A stretch of 64,000 nt of DNA from Durusdinium trenchii (lineage: Eukaryota > Sar > Dinophyceae > Suessiales > Symbiodiniaceae): positions 478,981 through 542,980 of the forward strand of contig CAXAMN010028861.1 of NCBI GenBank assembly GCA_963970005.1. Direction: 5' to 3'. Shown here one piece after another: positions 10,954 to 21,876 of this stretch. The position numbers and the translations under genes were made by a program. Numbering within the stretch: the stretch's first letter is position 1; each line of letters starts with the position of its first letter. Below the pieces are notes generated by a model, which searched no databases, was not told where the DNA came from, and was given only the letters and a program-made list of their open reading frames with translations.

Positions 10954-13605
10954 TCAAGTGACCAAAGCAGGCTCCAAGGTACATAATTTCTCGCACCGGT
11001 CCATCAGCACCCTCTCTGCGACCTTCGGCGAGGTGACACCCAGCATTCCTTGGAAGAAGCGAGGCTCACCAGTTGCAGCAAGGTTTGACCAAGCGGATTG
11101 ATGAAGAGCGACATTGATATGGCTCAAATAGTTCGACCGTGGGACCGACTGAGGGTGTTTGCGTTGTTTCCTTGTAGCCAGTAGGTTTGAGCACCTAATT
11201 TTTGAGCCAACGCCTAGAGCCACATGGAACTCGCTAGACATCTGTCCGTGATACCTTTCTGTAGGACGCAGACAATCCTACCAAAAGTGACTGAGCTGGT
11301 GGGAGCAAAGGCTCCTTCACCAACGAGGTAGTTCATTTGCAAGTCGTACAGGCGCTTTCTGACTTTATCTTCTTTGCAAGCTGACAATTTGTGCTCATAC
11401 ATCGTTGCTGTGAAGTAGAATCCCAGCTCTTGCCTTGCTTGGTGAATGGACCAACTGCAAAAATGCATTTTTGTTTGGCACTCACATTCAAAAAAAGAAT
11501 TGACTGTTCAACAAGAAAGCTGCAACATCGTCAAGACAGACTCGGCAGGAAATGCCTCGCGCTTGTCCTCAGGGTCAGATCTTTCAAATCAACCCACCCA
11601 TGACATTTTCAGAAGTTGGTGCTCAGTAGGCTGCAGTAGTACTTCCACTCAAATGTGCTAAGTAGTTGCAGCAAGCTAGGAAGCTTCAACACACCAGCTG
11701 GGCCCACACCTCTTGTATCAGGAGAAGCACGTTCCTTTGGATATCGAGGCTTGGTTCATCAAGCTCTACTTCTGGATCAGACCCCGTTTCAGTACTGAAT
11801 GGCACGTTTTGAAGGCAAACTGTTCGTGGCCGCAAGATACATACAGTAGTGACCTACATGTTTGGAAGATCCTCCTTTACACAAAAAACATTCATGCTCT
11901 GCAATCCCTACACCCGCGTTGGGGAATCCCAATCCTCATTCTTCAATCTCCTGACCCCCATGCCAATAACACGAATCACCGTCTCTGGCAGATTCAGCAT
12001 ACCATGATGGTCATTGATCAAAAGCTCAGCGTCAGAAGGATCTCCAGGATTCCAGTCCGTTGGAGGTCGAGGACAGCCTCTGCCAACTGCGAACGCAGCC
12101 TGGTGTTTTGCCAGGACTTCTTTGACTTCGTGTAGGCTCTCACAGCTTAGAAGCCAAATTTGATGTCGAAAGTCGTCAAAGTGACGAGCACACTGGTAAA
12201 AGCCCTGGATAATGTTCATAGCTGTTTCTCTCACGGACTCATACTGATCATAAGAATCTCTCAGACTCTCCAGGTCTTTGGCATACTCTTCCTCACTCGG
12301 AGTGTCCTCGAAGGTTTCATAATCCGCGAGGGAGCACAAGTGATATGCCAGCAGTTTCTCCTGTCTCATTGTGTCAAGCCACTTCCTGTCACAGAGAATG
12401 TTCCTGCCAGCCTGTAGTGTGAGCCGGTTATCCTCAAGAGGATTGCGAAGATTCCCAACGCTCCTGGGTTCTCGAAGATCCCCAAAGGACATGACCTCAA
12501 GGTCCATTGCCAAATTGCTGTTGAAGTCAGCTAGATATCCAGGCTGGCATTCCATTTGGTAGCAAAAGGACTTGGCAAAAATGCATGAATCGTACATGTC
12601 CTTCCCGAGGTCACAAGCATACAAGAATTGGTACTGTTGCTTCTTTAGCAAGCGAATATTGTGAGCATGTGGCATCTCTTCCAGCCGCAAGGTGCACCTA
12701 GGATCTCTTCCCCTCAAATGTGCCCTCAGATCTTCAACCAGCAGCCGGCATGCTGCGACAACACACCAAAGCTTCAGGCCCTCCTTACGTGCAATCATGC
12801 CAAACAAGGTATCTTCCAGCCACAGGCCACGGATCGTTTCAATTGCGGTATTATTTTTCCAGTCAATTTGGCTTTCCGGCACGAGAAGGGTCTCCTGAAA
12901 ACTCTCTTGCAGCATACCACCGGATTTGCCAGAGAACCAAACGAAGAGTTGAGCGTCTTGAGGTAGGTGACAAATCAGTTGCTCCAGAGTTTCCTTTATC
13001 TCATCACCTGACAAATTGTCAAAGTGTCTCTGAGGCTTGCGATTGAGGAACGAACGAAAGATGTTTCCATTGTGGACAGGCATGGGCGAAAACCTCTGAC
13101 CAATTCTGTCAAGTCTGGCTATAGCAATACTGGCCATGCTGCTAAAGACAGGAAAAACATGTGCCAAGCCCATGGATTCCTTCCTTTGCGCAGGAGTTTG
13201 TTCGTTTCCCAAACCAACTTGAAACAAGCTTCTGGGAACTGCATCTGCACATCCACGTGTTACCGGCTGCCGGATGAAAACGAAGACTCCCTAAAATATC
13301 TCAATCGAGTACAGCTGATGGTCAAATCTCCAATTGGGTGACCCCTATGAATCTTTTCAATGGACGCTGTAGGTTCAACTGTTCCGAGAAACCAATTCCT
13401 CGAGAAACGAATTCCTCTTCTGAGCAGTACTTTCAGCACGGCCACCTGTTTTGTTGAAGACCGTGAGCAAATCCTGTTCTCTTTTGCAGAAGCCGCAGCG
13501 CAGCAAAGCCCGCCCTACCAGCTCTGCATCCTGAACCGCCTGCTTCAGGGCTGTGCTGTTGTTGGCGATCAACACGACATGCCTCTGTCAGCACTGCATG
13601 TGGTG
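10954..13605 (-). CDS. Caspase-like (peptidase C14) copy B, catalytic His replaced
   Basis: This is a split gene read from 13605 to 10954. The first exon (about 13600-13400) gives RHVVLIANNS and AVQDAELVGRALLRCGFC. The large exon starts after an AG near 13018 with GDEIKETLEQLICHL and runs to 11908. It holds FVWFSGKSGGM, where copy C has FVWYSGHGYG, so the catalytic His is Lys. The Cys motif CVVAACR is kept, followed by YACDLGKDMYDS. Later exons carry ARQELGFYFTATMYE (11468-11214) and PKVAERVLMDRCEKLC (near 11000). C14 peptidases cut after acidic or basic residues using a His-Cys pair, so this copy is predicted to be a non-cleaving pseudoenzyme if expressed. Exon edges are approximate. The large exon is an open frame of more than 370 codons, so it is not obviously decayed. 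Confidence 0.75.
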
Positions 13606-15748
13606 GGATCTGAAAATTTGAGTCATCTGAACGTGAATTGAAATGAATGCATGTTCACGCGCTGATTCTTTCCCTGGGTTCAAAGACAGAAATAGACTCT
13701 CAAAAATAGAAATAAACACGCTTTGCCGCGAATGAGTGCAAAAAAATCTACTTGGCAAACTTGCTTGGGCAGCCACATGTATTGTCTACGGGTATCGCAA
13801 AAAAAGTATCTCGCACCAAGGTGTTGTCTTGCTTCCAAATCCGCAAAACTGGGTTGCAAGCCTTATGAGAGCTTCCGTACCAAGAAAACCGCAAACGCGA
13901 AGCACAGCTGTATTTTGACTCGTGCCAATTAGTAGGGTCTTGATGAACCAAAGGAGTTTAGAGCCTGAGGGATCCCAAAGCCGACCTCACTTGTCATGGA
14001 AAGTTCTATTTGACCTGGAGACCGGATCCAGGGCAAAAGCTTGGATGGTCTGGTCTGGGAGAGTTGGGGAGGTTCATGGATCTACTTCTGAGTATGCAAA
14101 CGTCCAAAACAAGCGACTCAAGCACGCTTTGTTTGGCACATATGGTGGGAAGAATGGGGGCGTACTCGATTCCATATAGACAAGTCTGCCAAAACAAAAA
14201 AACTTCTGTGCTTCTGTGGGAGGTTGGAAAACAGGGTGTCAACCCCTTTGCCACCTCTGCCTCCAGGAAACCAGCTGCAAGTTTCTGATGCAAGATGAGC
14301 GCTTATGGGTGTTCATCTCTGTTTCTTTTGAAACGCAGGTTTGCTTGACCCACACAAACGCCAGGTTCCACTCACACACATCGGCCAAGATGCCACCTTG
14401 CTCCCAGGCTTGAGGCCTGGTTTTTGGCTGCTGTAAGGTTGGGGGAGAGTTCTAAGGCTACCAAATGTTTGGTTCAGACAAATAGGGATGCATAGGTCAG
14501 CACAAGCCTCGAAGAGACAAACAAAGGATAACAAAGGTATATATAGTAACGACTAGATAGACTAGGTGGATTTGGATATACAGTGCTGTGGCAAACGCAG
14601 GGACAAGAGCAGCAGCAACAAGGCAAAGGGCAAGAAGACAGGTCAGAACAACCACAACACGATTGACGAGGGCAACAGTGAGTCTTCCACGTCAGCAAGG
14701 GAGGTGTTCTAGATTCTAAAGTATGTCTTACTTTTATGGCCATGTCTTGCTCATAGCAGCTGGGACAACAAGAAATCATTGGAGGGAGCCCCAATCTCCA
14801 CGGATCCAGCCGGATGCGTCGCTATGCGGATCCCCGCGACGAATCGCCCCCTGAGGCTGTAGCAATCGCTGTCAAGAAGTGCTGGTGGCCAACACCGGCT
14901 TCCAGGAGTGTTGAAGTCTCTGGCCTGGCCGTCTCCAGTTTCAAAGCCCCCCGAAACCACGTTGGCACATGGTGGGTTGATGAATGTTGTCATTGAACAT
15001 CCTTACTGTCAGGTCATCAAAGCTCAGGCGATTTGCTACGATGAGGAAAACTTGAGATCTTCTGAACCATTGGTGACAAACATCCCGCATAGTGTTTACA
15101 ACTCATGCAGGCACATCAATTTGAATATTGTGGCACTTTTGTTCGGACACTTTCTGGCTAACCCAGCCCAGCTCCACTCGAAGCATGCATGATGCACAGA
15201 GTCTCGCCCGAGCGTGTGATGAGCTTCTGGATCTTGGCGTCAAGCCTCTGCCTAGGCCGGGATTGTCATCGGATGGTCTCTCAGGCTTACAAAGGTAGGG
15301 CATAGGAGGGGTGGGCGTGAGATGGAATCCCACCGCCTTCGCACCATCACAGGTACCCACCAGCGCAAAATCGCCAACCAGTTGCTTTCAAGTCACTCGG
15401 CTTCCTTCTGCAAATCTTTGATTGTGCGGCCTCGTTCCCACACGCCTTACTGTAATGAGCCAACGGTTTAGATTGTTGAGTTCTGGGGTCGGTCACTAAA
15501 GTTTGTAAAGTGTTCTGCTTGAGGATTGATTGGAACACCGCAATGCAGTGTCCAGACATGAGTGTCCAGAATGCCCAAAGGGGAGACAAACTTCCAGCAT
15601 TGCATGCCCTCAGACTACAAATCCAAAAGTGCTTGCAGCAAAGCTACAAGCAACGCTTTGCCCACTCAGCAGTCCCACATAGACATAAACCTGAGAAGGT
15701 TGCCAAAGTTTAGCAATAGGGCAAGTGATGAAAAAGCAAGCACAGCAC
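13606..15748. other. No gene recognised
   Basis: No ORF here has convincing protein-like composition, and no RNA gene or repeat array was seen. It separates caspase-like copy B from locus D. Confidence 0.4.
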
Positions 15749-17084
15749 TTAAAACTTTGAATTGGCTTCTACCCTCGCATTTGCATTTGCATTGGCTTGC
15801 AGTTTGTTGAGTGTGCTTCTGCAAGGCGTGTGCAAACATGCCAAGCCGGCCTGAGGCTTCAGCACGATCTCCGCAAAGTCCTTGGGCCCAACTATCTCGC
15901 CGATTTCCCTAAGGCGTTCATCCGTGTCTGGCAAGTCAAGGTTCCAAAAAAAAATCATTCTTGGGTCCTCCCTTCTCCAGAACGGCTCTTCCATCCTCCC
16001 CAGGCTTAACGAATGCGAACTCATCTGTGCAACTCTTGTAGAGGTGGAGGACGAGGGCAAAATCACCGCTTCCACACCAAGTTTCACGGACCCACCAATT
16101 CTGTCGATTCAGCCACGTTGTTTCCCCTGCTGGAAATACTAGCTGTTGGTGCCTTCCTGGAGGGAGCTGGAGCCCACAATCGCCATCCTGGAACTCCATT
16201 GGGCTCTCATCAAGAAGTGTCTTGTAAAAGTGGCAATGAATTTCACCAAAAAGCACTCGGACGCTGCCTGCACACCCTCCATAATGAAGCTTCGGCGATC
16301 GATAGCCCTGAGGCCATAGCTGCAGAACAGCCGTCAAATGTCCCAATTCCTTAAGGCCAAGACCAATACGGATGTTGGTCCTGAATTTGCCGTTAAACAA
16401 CCTCCCGGCAGCTTCTCCCTCTTCAAGGAGTTGCTGCAATGCTCCAAATTGCAAAGAATCTCTGATGGTTTCTATGCATCTGGGCAGCACCTCTGACGCA
16501 AAATGGTTCATGCCTGGTCCGTGGGCTAGTGCGCACACTGTCCTGGCATCATCTGGGAGATCCAGATTGGGACCATGAGGAGTATAAAGCAGTGGCACGG
16601 AAAGATCATTCGCGATGCACTCCCAGATGTCCAAGTGCAGCTTCTCCTTGGTATCCAAGGCATCACATTCACGCACTACTCTGCAACAGGCGATGCAAAT
16701 GCATCGGATCCTCAAAACATCAATCTCCAGCTTCTTCTGGATGACTTGTTGGTTGTATGCGAACAATTGTCGTGGAGTCCTCTGCTTCCATGGCGTGTTC
16801 GGTTGGCCAAACTGATCTGGAGAGAAAATGTCCTCTGGGATTCGAATCCTCTCATCTGAAATCTCCGTGATGTCGCGATCGTTCTCAAAAACCCGAATGC
16901 GACAGGGGATGCGGGCATTGTCAGATACTCCCTCGAACTTCTTCCTCTCCTTGCATTTCAGGTTCCAACAGATTAAAAGGCACTTCTCGCTCAGCTCCTT
17001 AAAGGATCTGTCCAGCAGCAACTTGCGGTGCTCAACAAGCAGGGAATCTGCACCAACTTCACTGCTCCCTTGGAGAAGCAGCAC
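15749..17084 (-). CDS. Divergent caspase-like locus D (tentative)
   Basis: An open frame from 17084 to 15936 contains LRIRCICIACCRVVRECD, which lines up with LRLWCVVAACRPQDD around the catalytic Cys of copy C. It is followed by TVCALAHGPGMNHFASEV, which lines up with the YACDLGQSMYDASIF stretch after it. The His-containing N-terminal half is not found upstream; a stop precedes the GTG at 17084, so that part would lie in another exon or be lost. At the 3' end the frame slips at a nine-base homopolymer (A run near 15946-15955). The reading then continues as DERLREIGEIVGPKDFAEIV in another frame to 15749. The slip could be a sequencing error. Similarity to copies A-C is weak outside these motifs, so a different C14-like family or chance remains possible. 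Confidence 0.45.
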
Positions 17085-17169
17085 CGCAAGCGCGGTGTTT
17101 CAACCAAGGCTTAGTTAGACACTTCAAAAAATCCGCCGACCCCACTCGTGGGGTGAGGCGTGACTGTCG

Positions 17170-17230
17170 ATGATAGCCTTAGCCTTAGCCTTACTTAGCC
17201 TTATCCTTAGCCTTAGTCCTTAGCCTTGGC
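17170..17230 (+). repeat. Degenerate CCTTAG short tandem repeat
   Basis: A run of CCTTAG units with variants (CCTTA, TCCTTAG). It is telomere-like in appearance but does not match a standard telomere unit. It sits at the edge of the large repeat block that follows. Confidence 0.75.
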
Positions 17231-17389
17231 CTTACCTCCCCTACCCCTCCGGACCCTTGTTGCAGTGACGAAATCTGCCGAAATCTGCCAAGATTTCTCC
17301 AAGATCTCGCAAAGATTTCTCCAAGAGTTGTCCAAGATTTCTCCATCCCAATTGATTACATCTTGGGGCACCCTCTCCACCCGCGCGGG

Positions 17390-18700
17390 AAAATGAGCAC
17401 GGTCCATAAATGGTCCCGGGCTCGAATTCCGGGGCGGTCGCGGCGTGATCCCTGCCAATACCCTTGACTCTTCCTAGATTTTGTCACGTTTTCCGTTGGA
17501 TTTGTAGGATTTTCAAAGGCTTTTCCAGCATTTTCCTAGGAATGCTCTTGTTTTTTCTAGATGTTGTTACGTTTTCCGCTGGATTTGTAAGATGTTCAAA
17601 GGATTTTCCAGCGTTTCCTCTTGTTTTTGGGTTCCCAGATTTCCCTAGAAAATTGCTAACCCATTTTATTCCATTGTTGTACTCATGCCTTTCATGCGCT
17701 TTGCAAAGGCTTTGACAGGATCCCTGGTTACTTTAGGTCTTTGTAAAGGCTCTGTGTTGCTTTTTGGGCTCCCAGATTAGCAAAGAAAATTGCTAATCCA
17801 TTTTCTTCCGTTGTTGTTCTCATTCTTTTCATGTGCAAAGAGTTTTGACAGGACGCCTGGTAAATAAGCATGGTCCATAAATGATACCGGCCTCGAGTCC
17901 CGGGCTGGTCGCGGCCTGGCCCCTTCCAGCGCCCTTGGTTTTTCCTAGATTTGGTCACGTTTTGCGTTGGATTTGTAGGATTTCAAAGGTTTTGGCAGCG
18001 TTTACTTAGGAATGCCCTTGCTTTTTCTAGGGTTTGTCCCGTTTTCCGCTGGATTAGTAGGAGTTTCAAAGGCTTTTCCAGCATTTCCTCTGGTTTATTT
18101 GGGTATCTGTAAAGGTCCCGTGTTGGTTTTTGTAAAGAAAATTGCTAACCCGTTTTCTTCAATTGTTGTCCTCACGCCAAAGGTTTTGACAGGATGCCTG
18201 GTTACTTTAGGTCTTTGCAAAGGCTCGAGTTTGTCAAGTTTTCCGCTGGGTTTGCAGGAGTTTCAAAGGCTTTTCCAGCATTTCCTCTGGTCTATTTAGG
18301 TATCTGTAAAGGCCCCGTGTTGGTTTTTGTAAAGAAAATTGCTAACCCATTTTTCCATTGTTGTCCTCACGCCAAAGGTTTTGACAGGATGCCTGGTTAC
18401 TCTAGGTCTTTGGGTTCCCAGATTTAACCCATTTTCTCCCATTGTAGTACTCATGCCTTTTATGTGTTTTGGCGAGGCGTTTGCCGGGCGCCGGGTTCCT
18501 GCTAGCGCCTATGGTTTGCGCTAGATTTTGCAACGTTTTCCGCTGGTTTTGTAGGATTTTCAGACGCCTTTCCAGCATTTCCTCTGGTGTCTAGGTACTT
18601 GTAAAGGCTCGGTGTTGGGTCTTTCTTTCCCATATCTGTAAAGAAAGCAGCTAACCTATTTTCCCCCATTTGCAAACGTTTTCCGCTGGACTTCTAGGAT
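17390..18700 (+). repeat. Nested tandem/interspersed repeat block
   Basis: At least two scales of repetition are visible. A long period of about 470 bp is shown by AGCATGGTCCATAAATG at about 17396 and again at about 17868, each followed by a similar GC-rich tract and then TTCCTAGATTT. A shorter period of about 200 bp is shown by TTGTAAAGAAAATTGCTAAC near 18132 and 18331, with GTTTTCCGCTGG and GGCTTTTCCAGCATTT recurring inside. No ORF in the block looks coding. Confidence 0.85.
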
Positions 18701-18879
18701 GTTCTAAGCTTTACTCCTGCTTACTTGGGCGCTGCAGGAACATATCATGTCTCTAAAGATTTCCTATCTGCGCTCTGCAAACTTTTTCTGCTCTTCACTA
18801 GCGCTGTGCTGGCGTGCTGCCAGCTCGCCGGTGGAACTCACCTGGCCGGGACAGCGGTCCTTCCGTACTGCTTTTTGGG

Positions 18880-18925
18880 TTCCCATATTTTCCTACAAAA
18901 ATGCTAACCCATTCTCCGTGCTCTC
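18880..18925 (+). repeat. Direct copy of the block repeat
   Basis: TTTTTGGGTTCCCATATTTT followed by GCTAACCCATTCT repeats the motif seen at about 17630-17670 and 18415-18440. Confidence 0.7.
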
Positions 18926-19009
18926 TTCTGTCTTCTTGGTTGGCTGAACCCTTGGGGGGGGGTTCTCATCACAGTTGTTTGCGGCGTCCGGTTCTGAACA
19001 GCGGCTTAG

Positions 19010-19760
19010 CCTGTGAGTGATCCTTGCCCACAAATGGTACCCAAACAGGGAGATGTACATAGCCCACGCTCTCTTTCGCGGGACGGCATTGACCGAATAC
19101 CGTGGGCAGCGCCCGTCTCCGTCACGGGACGCAGCACACACTGCATCCTACCGCTTCGACGAGTCGGCAACCTACAGCGGTTTCAACACAACTGTGGCAC
19201 TTACATGCGCCGTGTTCTCTTTCGCTGACTGAATTTACCCCATACCATGGGCAGCGCCCTGCTTCGCCACGGGACGCAGAACACAACGCGTCCTCGATAT
19301 TGCATCTTAGGGTCCTATGCACCAGCGACAAAAGCTAACCCGCCTACTGCTTCCATCTGTTGCGAACCCTCGGAACACGCCTGCCGGGGTTTCAGCGTCA
19401 CCCGCCTTGGCGGGAGCTGGTTCCAGCGAGCGGTTTCGCCTGCGAGGTCTCCTCGGCGATAGATGATGCCCGGACAGGGGGACATATACGGGGATTCTTG
19501 GTGAGGGGACATACATTACAACGCACAAGGTGCGAAGCGGGTGCTACCGTCACACGTCAGCAACCTATAGTGGTTTCAAAACAACTGTGGTGTACAGAGG
19601 AACGGATGTGTCACAAAACACGCCCGTTGTGGTTACGAGCGCCTTCTGGGGTCTTATCATCACCCTCCTTTGCGGGACCCTGTTTTGAACCCTTGGCAGG
19701 GGGGTATATATGGGCAACATCTTCTGTGGCTGACTGAACGTACCCAACACCATGGGCAGC
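19010..19760 (+). repeat. Second degenerate repeat family, about 400-bp period
   Basis: GTCGGCAACCTACAGCGGTT (about 19160) recurs as GTCAGCAACCTATAGTGGTT (about 19557), both followed by a similar ACAACTGTGG tract. The motif around CCATGGGCAGC recurs near 19248 and 19750, with a diverged form near 19100. No coding frame stands out. Confidence 0.7.
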
Positions 19761-19860
19761 TCCCCGGGTCCCCAACCAGGCCAACGCCTGGCAGGCGCTG
19801 ACCCCCAGAGAAGTGGATGGCATAGTCACTGCGCCCCCAAAGTAGGCAGAACAGAGCACG

Positions 19861-19915
19861 GCAAATGGGTTAGCATTTTTCTTCGAAAATCAGGGAACCC
19901 AAAAAACAACACGGA
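19861..19915 (-). repeat. Inverted copy of the block repeat
   Basis: On the minus strand this reads TTTTTTGGGTTCCCTGATTT and then AATGCTAACCCATTTGCC, the same motif as at 18880 but in opposite orientation. The repeat is therefore an interspersed family and not only a tandem array. Confidence 0.7.
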
Positions 19916-20118
19916 GCCCTAGACAACGACAGAATTATATCGAAAAACTAAAGAAAGTCCGGGAAAAACCCGCGGCCCACCCACGCACGGCCACGAGCTT
20001 CCTGGCCCAGCAGCTCCCTTCCGTGGCCGGTTTTCTCGCAGGTGTTCCCTTTGGCGACTGCGTCGCGCGAGATGAAATGACACTGCACGGCGCGCGTCTG
20101 GGGGGTTTCCAGGAGCAG

Positions 20119-20548
20119 CTATGCACGGATGGCGTACGTCGGGCAGCGCGGCAGCGTCGCTGCCAGCGCGGCTGCAGATATCTTCTCAGGCCGCGGCTTC
20201 AAGGAATCACAGAGAAAAATCTCTTCCCCAACCGCCACCCAGTGCGCATTCTGCCAGTTTTGGATGCATCCAATGCAGTTCTCCAAGCTTGCAGGGGTGT
20301 GGTCAATATCCAAAGTGTATCCGGCACTGAACAGGGCCGTGTACAGCACCTGGACGCTGTACCATCCTGTGTCAGAAATGCGCTCGCCGGTCCTCGTCAA
20401 TTCCTTCAATTGCGGGCAGGTAGGCGTCTGCTGCTGCTTGCATGGATTCCGCAGTATCGTGCTTCCTGCAGGGCATTGTTTAGGGCTGTCATTCCACATT
20501 CGCTCCCCGTCTGTTGTTGAAAGAAGGGGAGCCCGTCATGTGCTGCAC
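20119..20548 (-). pseudogene. Josephin-domain deubiquitinase with one frame break
   Basis: This encodes a near-complete single Josephin domain (the ataxin-3/JOSD fold, a Cys protease that removes ubiquitin). In one frame (from about 20545) FFQQQTGSECGMTALNNALQ holds the catalytic Cys (codon 20498-20496) in the usual Q...C..x.LNN setting. In the neighbouring frame, DTGWYSVQVLYTALFSAG and NWQNAHWVAVG follow, with the catalytic His at codon 20244-20242, then FLCDSLKPRPEKIS and a stop at 20119. The two parts belong together but need a shift near 20450-20420, due to a small intron, a frameshift or a sequencing error. The length (about 140 residues) fits a small Josephin protein. It lies just downstream of the Stc1-like ORF on the same strand and could be part of the same gene. 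Confidence 0.75.
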
Positions 20549-20639
20549 GCATGCTCGAGGCCATGTCTTGGGTTGATGCTCAACTTCCGGGCACTGGGCA
20601 GTGCGCGAGCGTTTCGCGGTGTCCCCGTCCACGAAATTC

Positions 20640-21050
20640 TCCGCCAGACTCCTCTTTGCGTGGCCGTGTGTCGATGGGCCCCGGCACCCTTCTTTCCACC
20701 CTCTTCCACGCATCTGAGGTCAGCAAGGCGAATTCTCTCTTCACTTTTCTTTTGCCACACCTTGTGCAACTGTAGCAACGCTCCTCTGCGTTGCACTCGT
20801 CACAGACCCTCCTGGCAGCTCGTCTGAACGTGTCTGTCGCCAGGTTGGAAAAGGCGGCTTTGCGTTTTTTCTCCTCGCAGTGGGCGCAGCGAAAGAGCGG
20901 CTCTAGCTCTTTGGCATGGCAATCGTCACAAACCCTCCTTTCTGCTCGCGTTAATGTGTTTGCTGAGAGCTTGGAGAAGGCCGCTTTGCTACTAGCCCCC
21001 ACTGGAAACCCTACCACGCTTCGCCTTAGCAAGTGCTGCCGGCCACTCAC
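20640..21050 (-). CDS. Stc1-like tandem zinc-finger protein fragment
   Basis: The reading contains at least two and a half repeats of a unit with the pattern AAFS-x6-T-x2-R-x-RRVC-x2-C-x9-CxxC. Examples are SKAAFSKLSANTLTRAERRV and KAAFSNLATDTFRRAARRVC, each followed by CxxC pairs (CDDC, CAHC, CDEC, CTRC). This is the layout of the Stc1 domain, known from the fission-yeast protein that links small-RNA machinery to histone methylation, and it presumably binds zinc. The third repeat (REFALLTSDAWKRVERRV) runs out of frame before its Cys pair. Function in this organism is not known. A different treble-clef family is possible. The start is unresolved, as no upstream exon was recognised. Confidence 0.6.
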
Positions 21051-21876
21051 AACTCATATTCCGCCCATACCAAACCCACTCCCCACCTCCCGCCGCTCAC
21101 TTCCCCTATAGCTTCACGTCACACAACACTACATATCCCTTCCACGCCTCATCAAACACAGGCAGCCCCCAACTTGCTCTACCCTGTCGAAACGCTCCGC
21201 GCATGCCTCGTCTCCTAGCCTACAACAAACACACCGCACAGTTCCCTTTTCCATGCTCTCAATGGAAACTCACCATATCTGCGGCACACTGCCCATGTCA
21301 CCGTGCATGTCCGGCTCCCTTCCTCTTTCATGGGCAACGCCCTTCTTACCACCGTGGAACTGGCCACCCTCCCATCCCCCCGACCGGCCTTAAACAGAAT
21401 CAAAGTCCAACATAAACATTGCAGCTCTCTTTGCTTGCCACAACAGACCCTCTTCTTGAGGTTCTCCGGTCAACTTCGCTATAGCGTAGGGAGCAGAGCT
21501 TTGGCCGCAGCAGGAAGGTTTCAAGGCATCGAGATTCTCTGGTTGATTTTGGTTCATCAACAGACGAAGATCCCAAATCCATTGCAAGAGATTACAAGTG
21601 ATTTCCGTGATCCAATCTTTACTCTATCTTCCAGTCCGCAAGTTGCACGAGTCGAATTTCAATTTTGAGGCTTTGGGGCTGCTTCGAAGGACGTGACTTT
21701 CAGTGAGTTGGTGGTGTCTGAAGTCCTTTTTCTCACCAAAGCAGTTGCACGAAGGAGCTTAGACACATTCCGACCCGATGAAACCATGTCCGGGCTCTTG
21801 TTTAACAACCTGCATCTGTGCGGCTTTGCACCCCTTCTTCGACACCACAGACCTCCTTCCCAGGCTCCCCGACCAG
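21051..21876. other. No gene recognised
   Basis: The region lies between the Stc1-like ORF and the last recognisable ankyrin exon. Downstream ankyrin-gene sequence or intron could be here, but nothing is identifiable. Confidence 0.35.

Noticed and set aside
13588..15400. Several 60-110 codon open frames, including a Cys/Ser/Pro-rich one at 14474-14794
   Set aside because: These are short, low-complexity and without support from motifs or neighbouring copies.
16840..16870. A GATTCGAATCC word resembling a tRNA B box
   Set aside because: No A box, acceptor stem or cloverleaf could be built around it, and it lies inside the open frame of locus D.
17170..17230. CCTTAG repeats as a possible telomere
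   Set aside because: The unit is irregular, short and interstitial, and does not match the TTTAGGG-type repeat expected in this group.
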